A DNA stretch of 64,000 nt, from the NCBI GenBank assembly GCA_964531645.1, contig CAZHEF010000001.1, forward strand, positions 186,001 to 250,000, in the 5' to 3' direction. A program made the translations under genes and the position numbers. The stretch is from JBBIMS01 sp964531645 (GTDB lineage: Bacteria; Acidobacteriota; Aminicenantia; JBFLYD01; JBBIMS01). The notes beneath the pieces were generated by a model, which saw only the letters and a list, made by a program, of their open reading frames with translations, searched no databases and was not told the DNA's origin. Shown piece after piece: positions 1 to 8,800 of this stretch (within the stretch, counting starts at the first letter, position 1; the number at the start of each line of letters is the position of its first letter).

Positions 1-661
1 AACTTTTTTCAAAAGCTCCTCTTTCGTCAAAAACAAGATAATGTCCCGGGGTTAATTTTTTTATCTTTTTAAATATTGAAAGGGGGGAAGGAATGTATTC
101 GAGAGTTAGGTATAGATCAAGAGCATTTAAATCCAGCTCTTTATCAATATCTCCATATGTCAAAATTCCCTTTATTTCAGAAGAGAAAACAATTGTTGAA
201 GGCTCAGGAAATGTGTAATAGAGCGGTTTTTTTCCAATTCTATCCCTGACGAGTAAAAGTCTTCTCCTTCTTCCATCCCATATTCCGAAAGCAAACATAC
301 CCCTGAGCTTTTTGAAACCTTCTTCTCCTTCCTCCTCGTAAAGGTGAATTATTGTCTCAGTATCTGATTTTGTCTTGAATTTATGACCCTTCTCTTCAAG
401 CTCCTTCCTGAGCTCAAGAAAATTATAAATTTCTCCGTTGAAGGTTATCCAGATTGTTCCATCTTCATTGGACTGGGGCTGATGTCCCGTTTCAAGGTCT
501 ATAATTTTTAATCTTCGAGCACCGAAAGCGATACCGTTATCTAAATAGAAACCCTCATCATCAGGTCCTCTATGGATAATCTGGTCTGCCATTGATTTAA
601 TCTTTTCCCTCTCAATTTTATCCTTTCCTTTTAAATCAACTACCCCAACAATTCCACACAT
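1..661 (-). CDS. asnB: Asparagine synthase (glutamine-hydrolysing), 5' part only
   Basis: The frame opens at 661 with Met-Cys-Gly-Ile, so Cys2 is the N-terminal nucleophile of class II glutamine amidotransferases. It runs open to the window edge, giving about 220 residues. Family landmarks are RGPDDEG, the GEIYN stretch, SDTE and MFAFGIWD, then RDRIGKKPLYY. The synthetase domain lies outside the window. The product makes asparagine (or amidates a sugar or peptide in relatives) from glutamine and ATP in the cytoplasm. The frame stays open through a run of six G at 82-87. No clear ribosome binding site precedes the ATG. Standalone AsnB enzymes often occur in surface polysaccharide clusters, so the exact substrate is unsure. 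Confidence 0.93.
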   Translation of the reverse strand, partial: MCGIVGVVDLKGKDKIEREKIKSMADQIIHRGPDDEGFYLDNGIAFGARRLKIIDLETGHQPQSNEDGTIWITFNGEIYNFLELRKELEEKGHKFKTKSDTETIIHLYEEEGEEGFKKLRGMFAFGIWDGRRRRLLLVRDRIGKKPLYYTFPEPSTIVFSSEIKGILTYGDIDKELDLNALDLYLTLEYIPSPLSIFKKIKKLTPGHYLVFDERGAFEKS

Positions 662-746
662 GTTTATCCAATAGAGAATTCTAACCTATGAAGAGAAAGA
701 ACTCAATTGGTATTTTTAGACATGAGTAAAAGCGTGACAGTTTCAG

Positions 747-1121
747 CTATTCGACCGTTATTTTAACCATAGATGGAGCGATGCCAAAAATCCTTCTAAA
801 TGCTCTACAAAAGGCATACCTGTCACTATAACCTGATAATGATGCCACTTTTTTTATGGGTTTTTTATCAATCAATTCAAAAAGAGAGTTGCACATTTTT
901 ATCTTATTCATAAATTCCTTCAAATTTATTCCTGTAATATTTTTGAAGATTCGTGATAAATGGGAAATAGAAAGGTTAAAATGTCGTGAGATATTTTTAA
1001 TATTTGAATTCCCAAAATGATTTCCAATTATATGATTCTGGATTAATGCAATATTTAAAGTGGAAAGGTTTTCAAATTGCCATTTTTCAGAAGCAATGTG
1101 ATATTTGGATTCTATTATCAA
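747..1121 (-). CDS. AraC-type DNA-binding domain, probably the C-terminal half of a split regulator
   Basis: The 124 residues hold little more than an AraC/XylS double helix-turn-helix. The first helix pair includes NISRHFNLSISHLSRIFK and the second includes KKVASLSGYSDRYAFCRAFRRIFG, close to the conserved family signature. The only start here is TTG at 1121, without a Shine-Dalgarno sequence. The frame continues upstream without a stop as far as the TAA (1170-1172) that ends the GAF-like gene, and both lie in the same frame. I therefore read 747-1925 as one regulator gene cut by a single nonsense codon, unless the domain is expressed by reinitiation or readthrough. It lies just downstream of the peptide/ABC locus, which it may have controlled. 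Confidence 0.7.
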   Translation of the reverse strand: MIIESKYHIASEKWQFENLSTLNIALIQNHIIGNHFGNSNIKNISRHFNLSISHLSRIFKNITGINLKEFMNKIKMCNSLFELIDKKPIKKVASLSGYSDRYAFCRAFRRIFGIAPSMVKITVE

Positions 1122-1169
1122 ATCCCTGATATTCTCCTGAATCGGAGACAGAGATAAAGGAGAATAAAT

Positions 1170-1925
1170 TTAGCATGAAAATGAATAATTTTTGTGATTA
1201 AAAGAAAATGGTCTTAAAATCCCTACAGGAATAAAAGCATCCCTTGAAAGGAAGAAGATGTTCTTGCAATCCTTAGAACATGTAAGCTCACATTCTTTAA
1301 ATATGAACTCTATATGAAAAGATTTCAGAAAGGAAGATAAATTCTCCAGTTTTTTGAGCGGGATTACCTCATAACTACTTCCTGCAAGCTCCTGGAGAAT
1401 TTTCCCAAATTTGTTGCAATTGAATAAAGCTACCGCTCTTTTAATCCCTCCTTTCTCAACTTTTTCAATCACAGATGAGATTTCCTCCACTATTCTTTTT
1501 ATCTCTTTCAGGTGATTTTCTCTGAAGTGATTTTTTCTTTTAGAAAGAAGAATTAGAACTGCCTTTTCACCACCTATTAAATAAAATGGATATTCAAGCT
1601 CAGAACCTATTTCATCATCCCTGAAAGAAATATGGAAGGGGTCCTTTTCAAGGTCATTGGACAAATAGGGCTCCATCTTCTCAAGAACTATGGGAAGAAT
1701 TCCCGCTCTCTCCCTTGCTCTTTCTTCAATTCTTTCCTTCTCTGAAAACTCTCCAACCTTTGCCATTGAAATGAGCTTTTCATCCTTTCCAAAAAGAAGG
1801 AATAGACCAAATTCCACTCCTACTGCCCTCATAGCCCTTTTTAGATAATAAAAGAGAATAATATCCAGTGCCCCTCCCCTGAAATCTAAGATTTTATCAA
1901 TTATCTCCAATAGATACTCTCCCAT
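1170..1925 (-). CDS. GAF-like sensor protein, N-terminal part of a split regulator
   Basis: The 251-residue protein starts at an ATG preceded by GGAGGGGTGA, a strong ribosome binding site. Residues about 20-155 have the look of a GAF domain: a long helix, a glycine-rich hairpin (LIGGEKAVLILLSKR) and a final long helix (KEIKRIVEEISSVIEKV). The last 90 residues alternate strand and helix like a degenerate receiver domain and contain three closely spaced cysteines (CELTCSKDC). I cannot name a ligand. The terminal TAA is followed in the same frame, without another stop, by an AraC-type DNA-binding domain (747-1121). The ancestral gene was probably a 392-residue GAF/AraC transcription factor next to the ABC transporter genes. 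Confidence 0.6.
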   Translation of the reverse strand: MGEYLLEIIDKILDFRGGALDIILFYYLKRAMRAVGVEFGLFLLFGKDEKLISMAKVGEFSEKERIEERARERAGILPIVLEKMEPYLSNDLEKDPFHISFRDDEIGSELEYPFYLIGGEKAVLILLSKRKNHFRENHLKEIKRIVEEISSVIEKVEKGGIKRAVALFNCNKFGKILQELAGSSYEVIPLKKLENLSSFLKSFHIEFIFKECELTCSKDCKNIFFLSRDAFIPVGILRPFSFNHKNYSFSC

Positions 1926-2006
1926 TCACCCCTCCAACTCTTTAATTTTTATATCTTTATCATTTTATTTAAAAACCATTTTCTAAAAACTTCGCCTTTT
2001 CATCTT

Positions 2007-2909
2007 CTATTTTAATAATAATTTGGAATCAGCCATTTTAACAGCATAAAGAAATATTTCTTCGAGCTCTGGTTCTTTTGTTTGGGATAAAATTTTTTGA
2101 AAAACATCTGTATTTGTAAACCTCCATATTTCCATGTCATCTTCAATAACTCTCTTGATAAAACTATTTAGCTCTGTATCTCTTAATATAATAGCTTTGA
2201 ATTCATCATCGGTTTCTAAAGCTTTTATTATTTGCCATTTCCTTTTCAATTCATTTATATTCCCTATTAGGACGATCCTGCCTTTATTTATTAAGACCAC
2301 ATAATCGCAAATTCGTTCCATTTCATGTAGCATATGGGAGGAGAGAAAAACTGTTTTGTTTTTTCCCTTTAAATCCAAAATCTGGTTTCTTATCTCGTTC
2401 ATAACAATAGGGTCTAACCCTGAAAAAGGCTCATCCAAAATACTTAATTCAGGATCTCCAATAAAAGCCTGAGCGAAAGCAACCTTTTGAAGAGTCCCTT
2501 TCGAAAGAGTATTTATTTTTCTATCAAGAAATTCTGAGAAAAAAAGTTCATTGGCTATTTTTTCTATCTCTTTTTTAACTCGTTCTTTTTTTATATCATT
2601 TAGCATACCAGTAATATATAGAAATTCCCGAGCCGTAAGAAAAGGATAAAATGAAGGATTTTCTGGAAGATAACCTATTTTTCTCCTTACAGTATCATCA
2701 AGTTCCTTCCCGTCAAATTCTATCTTCCCATTATCTGCTTTTAATAATCCCATGATTATTTTTATTGTTGTGGTCTTTCCAGCTCCGTTAGGTCCAAGAA
2801 ATCCAGTGATTTTGTTAGGAATAATCTCAAAAGAAATTCTTTCAAGAACCTTTCGTTTTTTAAATAATCCATTAGAATAAGATTTTTCCAAATCAATAAT
2901 TTTTAGCAT
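2007..2909 (-). CDS. ABC transporter ATP-binding protein (CcmA/ABC-2 type)
   Basis: A cytoplasmic ATPase of 300 residues. Walker A is GPNGAGKTT at residues 39-47, Walker B is LSILDEPFSGLDP, and the H-loop is SSHMLHE. The signature motif is LSKGT rather than LSGGQ, a common variant in ABC-2 ATPases. The C-terminal 80 residues form the extra regulatory region seen in drug and bacteriocin-immunity ATPases. It follows the permease gene by three bases and is the last transport gene of the minus-strand operon that begins with a cysteine-rich secreted peptide. It probably energises export or removal of a peptide or lipid by the adjacent permease. The substrate is inferred from context only. Confidence 0.9.
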   Translation of the reverse strand: MLKIIDLEKSYSNGLFKKRKVLERISFEIIPNKITGFLGPNGAGKTTTIKIIMGLLKADNGKIEFDGKELDDTVRRKIGYLPENPSFYPFLTAREFLYITGMLNDIKKERVKKEIEKIANELFFSEFLDRKINTLSKGTLQKVAFAQAFIGDPELSILDEPFSGLDPIVMNEIRNQILDLKGKNKTVFLSSHMLHEMERICDYVVLINKGRIVLIGNINELKRKWQIIKALETDDEFKAIILRDTELNSFIKRVIEDDMEIWRFTNTDVFQKILSQTKEPELEEIFLYAVKMADSKLLLK

Positions 2910-2912
2910 TTT

Positions 2913-3617
2913 TTATTCTTTTTTAAATTCTATTTTTTCAAAGATATGTATGGTTGAAAGAAGAAAAAGAGTTGAGGAAAAAATAAGCCCTATCAGCACA
3001 AATATATTCGTTCTGGAATAAATTAAATGAGGAGAAAGCAAAGAAATAAAAAAGAAGTAAATGTCAGAGATTCCATTAGAACTATCCAATTTAGTTAATA
3101 TATCAAAATGTTCAATCAAAACAAGAAAGGCAAATTCCAAGAAAAATACAATGACGAAATTGAAATATCCTTTAAAGAATAATGAAAGAAAAAAACCAAT
3201 AGATATTAGATAGGTTGTTACAACAAATCCTTTTGCGCCCGTGATAAACAATGATTTAAAATCTTCAAAATTTACTTTTAAAAACAACAAAACAGATAAA
3301 CTGAGAAAGAGCAGGAGAAGACCAACAAAAGCCAAAAAAATAACACTCAAAAATTTTCCAATAACAATTTTTACCCTTCTCATTTTGTGAAGGATAACAT
3401 CTAAATATCCATGAGTTATCTCATCTCTTAACTGTCCGCCGGTAAGCAAAAGACATCCATAAGAGAGAGCAAGATTAAAATTAACTACAAAAGCTTTGAG
3501 ATTCCCTGTATAAAGAGCTATATAGAGAAGAGAAAAATAAACAATAATAAGAAACAAAAGAACAATTTGATTGGTTCGGTAGATTTTTTTAAAAGAAAGA
3601 ATCATTATGTTTTTCAT
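2913..3617 (-). CDS. ABC-2 type permease
   Basis: A hydrophobic protein of 234 residues with about six predicted membrane helices and the ABC-2 permease layout: an N-terminal helix, a conserved cytoplasmic stretch (LRDEITHGYLDVILHKMRR) that would contact the ATPase, then paired helices and a charged C-terminus. It lies three bases before the ATPase gene, so the two should form one transporter. The start codon overlaps TGA of a short open frame (3614-3659) that looks like the displaced C-terminus of the upstream thioredoxin-like gene. Two-component transporters of this kind next to peptide genes often give self-immunity, which is a plausible but unproven role here. Confidence 0.82.
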   Translation of the reverse strand: MKNIMILSFKKIYRTNQIVLLFLIIVYFSLLYIALYTGNLKAFVVNFNLALSYGCLLLTGGQLRDEITHGYLDVILHKMRRVKIVIGKFLSVIFLAFVGLLLLFLSLSVLLFLKVNFEDFKSLFITGAKGFVVTTYLISIGFFLSLFFKGYFNFVIVFFLEFAFLVLIEHFDILTKLDSSNGISDIYFFFISLLSPHLIYSRTNIFVLIGLIFSSTLFLLSTIHIFEKIEFKKE

Positions 3618-3671
3618 TTTCTTTTAGAGTCTTTCATAAGATTTATTAATTCTGACATTCTTTTCTTGTAA

Positions 3672-4211
3672 TTAAAAGGATCTGCAATAATTTTTTATTA
3701 TTCCATTTTTAATGTAGACTATACTTGGTGAGCCTTTTATTCCAAAATATCTATGAAGTTTTGCGGAGGGGTCATATGCAAAATAAATTGAGAGATTAAT
3801 TTTTTCTCTTAATTCTCTTAGAGATTCCTCACTTTTAAGCCCAAGGGCTATAATTATTAATTTATTGGAACGCAAATCTTTTATGCTGTTATAACAATCA
3901 GTCAAAAAATAAACACACGCACTACATGATATATCTATGAAAATAAGAATTGCCTGTGAATCACTTGAAATAATAATATTTTGATGGTCAATTGTTCTTA
4001 TAATAAAATCTGGGATAAACATTCCTTCTTTTGTTGCTATTGTTGATTCAACAACTGTTTTCTCTCTTAGAACCTTCATTAATTGCTGGTTGACGTTAAT
4101 TAGTTCTTCAACTTTCAAATGATTATTATATCCCCAAAAAATTGTAATTATCAACATAATTGAAAAAACTAAGAAAATTAAAAAACTTACTTTCTGCTTT
4201 ACTGTTTTCAT
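3672..4211 (-). CDS. Membrane-anchored thioredoxin-like protein with CxxC, probable C-terminal frameshift
   Basis: One N-terminal membrane helix (residues 8-26) is followed by a periplasmic thioredoxin/AhpC-TSA-like domain. The redox centre is ISCSACVYF, a CxxC after a hydrophobic strand, and the cis-proline region is GIKGSPSIVYI. It could oxidise or reduce disulfides of the four-cysteine peptide encoded upstream. The start ATG overlaps the stop of the propeller gene (ATGA). The protein stops at 3672 just after GIIKNYCRSF. The +1 frame continues with PFNYKKRMSELINLMKDSKR and ends in a TGA that overlaps the permease ATG. This is the usual C-terminal helix of the family, so a one-base change near 3675-3685 has probably shortened the product. 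Confidence 0.75.
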   Translation of the reverse strand: MKTVKQKVSFLIFLVFSIMLIITIFWGYNNHLKVEELINVNQQLMKVLREKTVVESTIATKEGMFIPDFIIRTIDHQNIIISSDSQAILIFIDISCSACVYFLTDCYNSIKDLRSNKLIIIALGLKSEESLRELREKINLSIYFAYDPSAKLHRYFGIKGSPSIVYIKNGIIKNYCRSF

Positions 4212-5290
4212 TCCTCAAACTTATACTTTCGTAGAATAAAGTTTTCATCGATTATGTATAAATTATTTTGTATATCAATATGGATCAATTTTGCTGGGAT
4301 GGGCAAAATGATAGTTCCAAGATAAACCCCTTTTGAGCTATATTTATAAATTTCTCTTCTTCTTTCAATAGAGCCGTCAAGGTTCTTTTCAATATTCCCC
4401 GCCAAAAAATAATAATTACTATTGGAATCAAAGGTCATATCAGCGATTACAAATGGAATTTTATCTATATCTTCATCGTTTTTTAGAGGAAAATCAATAA
4501 TGCCTGGCTTCACCCACTTAGAAGCTTTATAAATCACTTTGAATTCTTTTTGAAGTCGGTCATTAATGTCAAATATCATAATTTGATTGGGACCCCATTT
4601 CCTTGCTATTACCAGGTTCCCTTTTTTATCTTTCTTCATCAGAATCATGTTGTATAATAAATAGACACTTATTTCTTTTGTTTTAATGAAAGACAAAAAC
4701 TCATATGCAATATTTCCATTTATATTAATTTTTTTAATTATCCCATTCTCCTCACCGCGAGTCGATGGGAAGCTCGAGATATAGAGATAAGAATCTCTAA
4801 GTGTGATTCTCTGAGGAAGAAATTTTAATTTTATAGAGCGAATGAACCTGCCTTCTAAAGTAGAAATTTGTATCCTCCAATTCCTTGTATCACAGATATA
4901 AATTTTATTGTTCTTTTCGTCAATATATATATCTTCAGGTTTATTAAACTCCAGAGGTCCAGATCCTTGCCTTCTAATAGTCCCGAGAAAATCTCCCTTA
5001 ACATCAAAAATTTGAATTCTACTATTATATGTGTCAACTACATAAATGTTTCCTTTTAAATCTGATTCTATGTCAGATGGAAAATAAAAATAATAATTAG
5101 GGTCTTCTTTACCCTCTAATGAATACACCTCTTGAATTTGAATCAGTTTTTCGGCTATACTTTGAGCCCCGGTATTTATCGCCGCAAGAAAAAACATCCC
5201 GACTAATATTGGTAATTCTATTACTTTATAATAGCCAGAGAAGGGAGATTTTTCCTTCTCTGGCTGTCTCTTAGAATTACCCTTCACCAT
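4208..5290 (-). CDS. Secreted 6-bladed beta-propeller (NHL-like) protein
   Basis: A 360-residue protein with repeated blades of the type DLKGNIYVVDTYNSRIQIFD, each ending in a strand followed by G-x-F. This matches the 6-bladed beta-propeller/NHL families. A hydrophobic segment (residues about 25-44, IELPILVGMFFLAAINTGAQ) is the signal sequence, so the propeller is periplasmic or outer-membrane exposed. I place the start at the ATG at 5290, which shares one base with the stop of the cysteine-rich peptide gene (TAATG). The first 25 codons contain a perfect hairpin and encode an unusual charged stretch, so initiation could be further downstream. In Bacteroidetes similar propellers lie beside small secreted peptides (NVEALA type). 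The analogy is inferred. Confidence 0.8.
   Translation of the reverse strand: MVKGNSKRQPEKEKSPFSGYYKVIELPILVGMFFLAAINTGAQSIAEKLIQIQEVYSLEGKEDPNYYFYFPSDIESDLKGNIYVVDTYNSRIQIFDVKGDFLGTIRRQGSGPLEFNKPEDIYIDEKNNKIYICDTRNWRIQISTLEGRFIRSIKLKFLPQRITLRDSYLYISSFPSTRGEENGIIKKININGNIAYEFLSFIKTKEISVYLLYNMILMKKDKKGNLVIARKWGPNQIMIFDINDRLQKEFKVIYKASKWVKPGIIDFPLKNDEDIDKIPFVIADMTFDSNSNYYFLAGNIEKNLDGSIERRREIYKYSSKGVYLGTIILPIPAKLIHIDIQNNLYIIDENFILRKYKFEE
5233..5265 (-). repeat. Perfect 12-bp inverted repeat (hairpin) just after the cysteine-rich peptide gene
   Basis: AGCCAGAGAAGG at 5233-5244 is exactly complementary to CCTTCTCTGGCT at 5254-5265, with a 9-base loop. It begins 24 bases after the stop of the peptide gene and lies within the first codons of the propeller frame. 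No U-tract follows on the transcribed strand, so it is more likely an attenuator or an mRNA-stability and processing hairpin than a complete terminator. This position, between a small peptide gene and its accessory genes, is where bacteriocin operons often carry such a structure. Confidence 0.8.
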
Positions 5291-5499
5291 TAAAACTTCT
5301 TTGCAAGACATGCGCTGAAGTCTGCTACGCACTCGATAAAGTCAAGCGGTCCTTTCCACCACGATGTTGACATATTATCCAGGCACTTTGCAAATGCATC
5401 CGAACATGGTCCAGCCTGTAGCGAAGGAACGATAGTGACAGAAGAAAAGATTAGCACGAAAAGTAAGGGAATGAGCAAGCTTTTTCTGAGATTGTTCGT
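5290..5499 (-). CDS. Small secreted four-cysteine peptide
   Basis: The frame encodes a signal peptide with a positively charged start, a hydrophobic core (LLIPLLFVLIFSS) and a likely cleavage site after SLQA. A mature peptide of about 40 residues follows. It has four cysteines in two CX6C pairs separated by 17 residues and a WW pair between them, so two disulfides are likely. Only TTG at 5478 is a standard start, but it lies 28 bases from the strong Shine-Dalgarno sequence (AGGGGAGGTGA). ACG at 5499 is six bases from that site and would give MNNLRKSLLIPLL, an ideal signal sequence. I therefore set the start at ACG, or at an ATG mutated to ACG. The family is unknown. A bacteriocin-like or signalling role is speculation from its neighbours. 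Confidence 0.65.
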   Translation of the reverse strand, partial: TNNLRKSLLIPLLFVLIFSSVTIVPSLQAGPCSDAFAKCLDNMSTSWWKGPLDFIECVADFSACLAKKF

Positions 5500-5591
5500 T
5501 CTTTCACCTCCCCTTAAAAAAATTTAAGATCATATCTAAATATATTCCACCCCCAATTCCTCAGTCAATGACCAAATTTGATATTTTTATG

Positions 5592-5681
5592 TCAAAATTT
5601 GATATGTATTTCGAAAAAATATGCTAATAAAACGGCTATCACTAAGAAGAAAATTAAAGAAAGCAATAGAAACTTTTTCAT
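5592..5681 (-). CDS. 29-residue hydrophobic membrane peptide at the head of the operon
   Basis: An ATG at 5681, four bases after GGAGGG, opens a 29-codon frame ending in TGA. The product starts MKKFLLLSLIFFLVIAVLLA and ends YFFEIHIKF, which is one membrane helix with a basic N-terminus. It begins 37 bases downstream of the -10 box of a near-consensus promoter (5718-5746) and is the first frame on that transcript, before the cysteine-rich peptide. It could be a membrane micropeptide, an immunity peptide or a leader. I know no named family. Confidence 0.55.
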   Translation of the reverse strand: MKKFLLLSLIFFLVIAVLLAYFFEIHIKF

Positions 5682-5717
5682 TGATCCCTCCATCATTCTC
5701 CATTTCCATAAATCCAA

Positions 5718-5746
5718 ATTTTAAATATGAATTTGCAGAGTGTCAA
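5718..5746 (-). promoter_or_regulatory. Sigma-70-type promoter of the peptide operon
   Basis: On the minus strand TTGACA (5741-5746) and TAAAAT (5718-5723) are separated by exactly 17 bases. Transcription would start near 5711, about 30 bases before the ATG of the micropeptide, and run through the peptide, propeller, thioredoxin-like and ABC genes. Confidence 0.7.
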
Positions 5747-5821
5747 TGGATAGAAATAGACGCTCTCAAATATTAACTCAGTTGATTGACCCAGCAAAAC
5801 TTTTGTTCTATCCTTATTCCT

Positions 5822-8800
5822 ATGAAAAGAACTTGTATGACTTTGTTTCTCCTCTTCTCCCTCTATCAACTTCTTCTTCCCAAGAATATTCTCATTGTCT
5901 ATGACGGAGGAAAAGAGAAATCCGAAGCCTTCAAGTCTGCAATGTTCACATATTATCTCCTGGACCATTTTTCTGTTAACTCAAAAGAAGTCTTTAGTAT
6001 AAGGGATTACAGGGGTGGAGCCCTCGACAAAAAAGATTTTGTTTTTGTTGTTTTTGAGGAGGGATTTCCTGAGTTTAACGATCTTTTTCTTTCGGATCTA
6101 ATTAAATTCAAAGGAGAAATAATATGGCTCAATATGCACATTGAAAAATTGTTGGAGAAAAAAGATTATGGTCTTGAATACGATGATTTTAAAGTTAGCA
6201 AAGAGTGGAAAGTCTTTTACAAAGAAGAGGCTATTCCCAAGGAGGAACCAGGGATAAATTCTTTAAGAATAAAAAATAAAAATGTAGAAATAATTTCAAG
6301 GGCAGTTGATGAAAAAGGCGAAACTTTCCCCTATGTTTTGAAATCAAAAAATCTATGGTATTTTGCAGATTCTCCCTTTTCTTTCGCCATCGAAGGAGGG
6401 AGATTTTTAATTTTTGCTGACCTTTTGCATGATATATTGCAAGAACCTCATCTTGAATCCCATCTTGCCCTTTTGAGGATTGAAGACCTAAATCCTGAAG
6501 ATGAACCATCTAATTTAAAAAGGATTGCAAAGTACCTTTCAAAGGAGGAGATTCCATTCCAGATTTCCCTTATTCCATTTTTTAAAGACCCTGAACACCA
6601 ATACGAGAGCTCCCTTTCTGAGAATCCCGAACTTGTGGATGTAATAAAGTTTGCGGTTTTAAAAGGTGGGACTGTTGTCCTTCATGGAGCGACCCATCAG
6701 CTCAGGGGTTTGACAGGAGAGGATTACGAGTTCTGGGATGATATTTCAGGAAAACCAATTTCCAATGAGTCTCCCGACTGGGTTGACCAAAGGATAAAAC
6801 TTGCTATTGAGGAATGTGTTAAAAATGGAATCTACCCTCTTTCATGGGAAACTCCCCATTATTCTGCATCACAAAATGTTTACAGAACCATTTCAAAATA
6901 TTTTAGCACTTTTAACGATAGAATTATGTCAGCAGAAATAAGTGGAACCCAGCAAATATTTCCCTATCCAGCAAATATAAAGGATTTGAGTGTTTTTGTA
7001 ATCCCTGAAAATTTAGGATTTGTTGATTTCCAGAAGCCAGAACCTGAACGAGTTATTGAAAATGCAAAGAATATGCTCGTTGTAAGAGATGGAATTGCTT
7101 CCTTCTTCTTCCACCCCTTTGTTCCAATTAAGCATCTAAAAAAAATTGTTAAAGAGATGAAAAAAATGGGCTGGGAATTTATCTCTTTAAGGGATTTCCC
7201 TTCTGATCTTAAAACAGATTCTCTCTGGGTGACATCAAGGGGAGGGGAAGGAAAAATAAATCTGAAAAATCAATACATCCACGAAATTTTATTTGACAGG
7301 AGCGGAAAAATAATAAAAGAGGAATTTTCCTCCAACAGAAATAATGGAATTTTCACGAAGAAAATCACACTTCCAAAGGGATGGGTTTATGTCCTCCAAG
7401 GGCTTGACAAACTTCCTGAGAAAAAAAAGGGGTGGAGAGAAGCGATCTCTGAAAAATTCTTTCAAAAAAAAGAAAGAAGAGAAATTTTAAAAGTTCCCGA
7501 GGTTCTTTTGATAAAAGGGGATGATGCTAAAGGAGAAGAAAGATTTGATTTGGAAAGTTTTGAGTCTGTTTTTAAGGTTTTCGGATTCAAGCCGAAAATC
7601 ATAAATTTAGAAAAAATTCTTAAAACCAATCTAAGAAATTTCACAATTGTCTGTGTTCCATTCCCATCAGCAAAGGAGATTAAAAGGGAAGAGATAAACT
7701 CTTTGATTGATTTTGTTGAAAATGGAGGTGTTCTCATAACTGACGGTGAAACCCCTCTATCGCAAAGTCTTGGAATTAAATTTGAAAATGAGAAAAAAGA
7801 AATCAAGGAAGTTAAGGAGCTTTCCATACCTGTTCCAAATCTTTACTGGAATCCCCCTGTTATTCTAAAAGGGTTCAAATCTGATGAAGGAATTGTCCTG
7901 TCCAAGGATGCATGGTCTGAACAACCTTTAGTTATTGTAAAGCCTTTAAAAAAAGGAAAAGTTCTTTATTTTGGGACTCTATTTGACCCCATAACCCCCT
8001 TTGGCATTTCTCGCTTCCCTTATTTCCCTCTCTATCTCAGGAATTCCCTCCAGATTCCATTCAATGCAAAAAGAAATATGCTTGAGTTTTATTTTGACCC
8101 AGGTTTAAGGCAGAATGTCAGTCTTGAAAAGCTTGTGAGAAGATGGAAGGCTTCAGGTATAAAAATTGTCTATCTTGCAACATGGCATTTTTACAGGAAT
8201 TACAAGTTTGACTACAAATATTTCATTGACCTCTGTCACAATTTTGGAATATCAGTTTACGCATGGTTTGAGTTTCCCCAGGTGACCCCTCTTTTCTGGG
8301 ATGAGAATCCCCAATGGAGAGAAAAAACTGCCACTGGTGCAGACGCTTTATGTCACTGGAGACTCCAGATGAATCTCTACAATCCTTCCTGCAGGGAAGC
8401 TGTTAAAGAATTTCTATGGAAAATGCTTATGGATTACGACTGGGATGGGGTCAATCTTGCAGAGCTGAATTTTGACACAAATAAGGGAGCGGAAGACCCA
8501 TCAAAATTCACACCCATGAATGATGATGTTAGAAGGGATTTCAAAAAAATATATGGCTTTGACCCTATTGAACTTTTCAATCCCAAATCTCCCCATTATT
8601 TTAAAAAGAATCCTTCTTCATACGAAAAATTTCTTAATTTCAGAAGGGTGATCGTCAAAAACCTTCACATATTCTTCCTTGAAGAGATTGAAAAGATTAA
8701 AAGAGTGAAAGGGCAAGACTTTGAGATAATTGTGACAGCAATGGATTCAATCCTCCACCATGAAATTTTTGAAGAGTGCGGAATAGATACAAGGGATGTG

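Noticed and set aside
82..87. Possible frameshift at six G in asnB
   Set aside because: Recounting codons from ATG 661 shows the frame stays open through the run, reading EYIPSPLSIFKKI.
5693..5968. 91-residue antisense frame
   Set aside because: It overlaps the clear deacetylase gene, lacks a ribosome binding site and has no family-like motifs.
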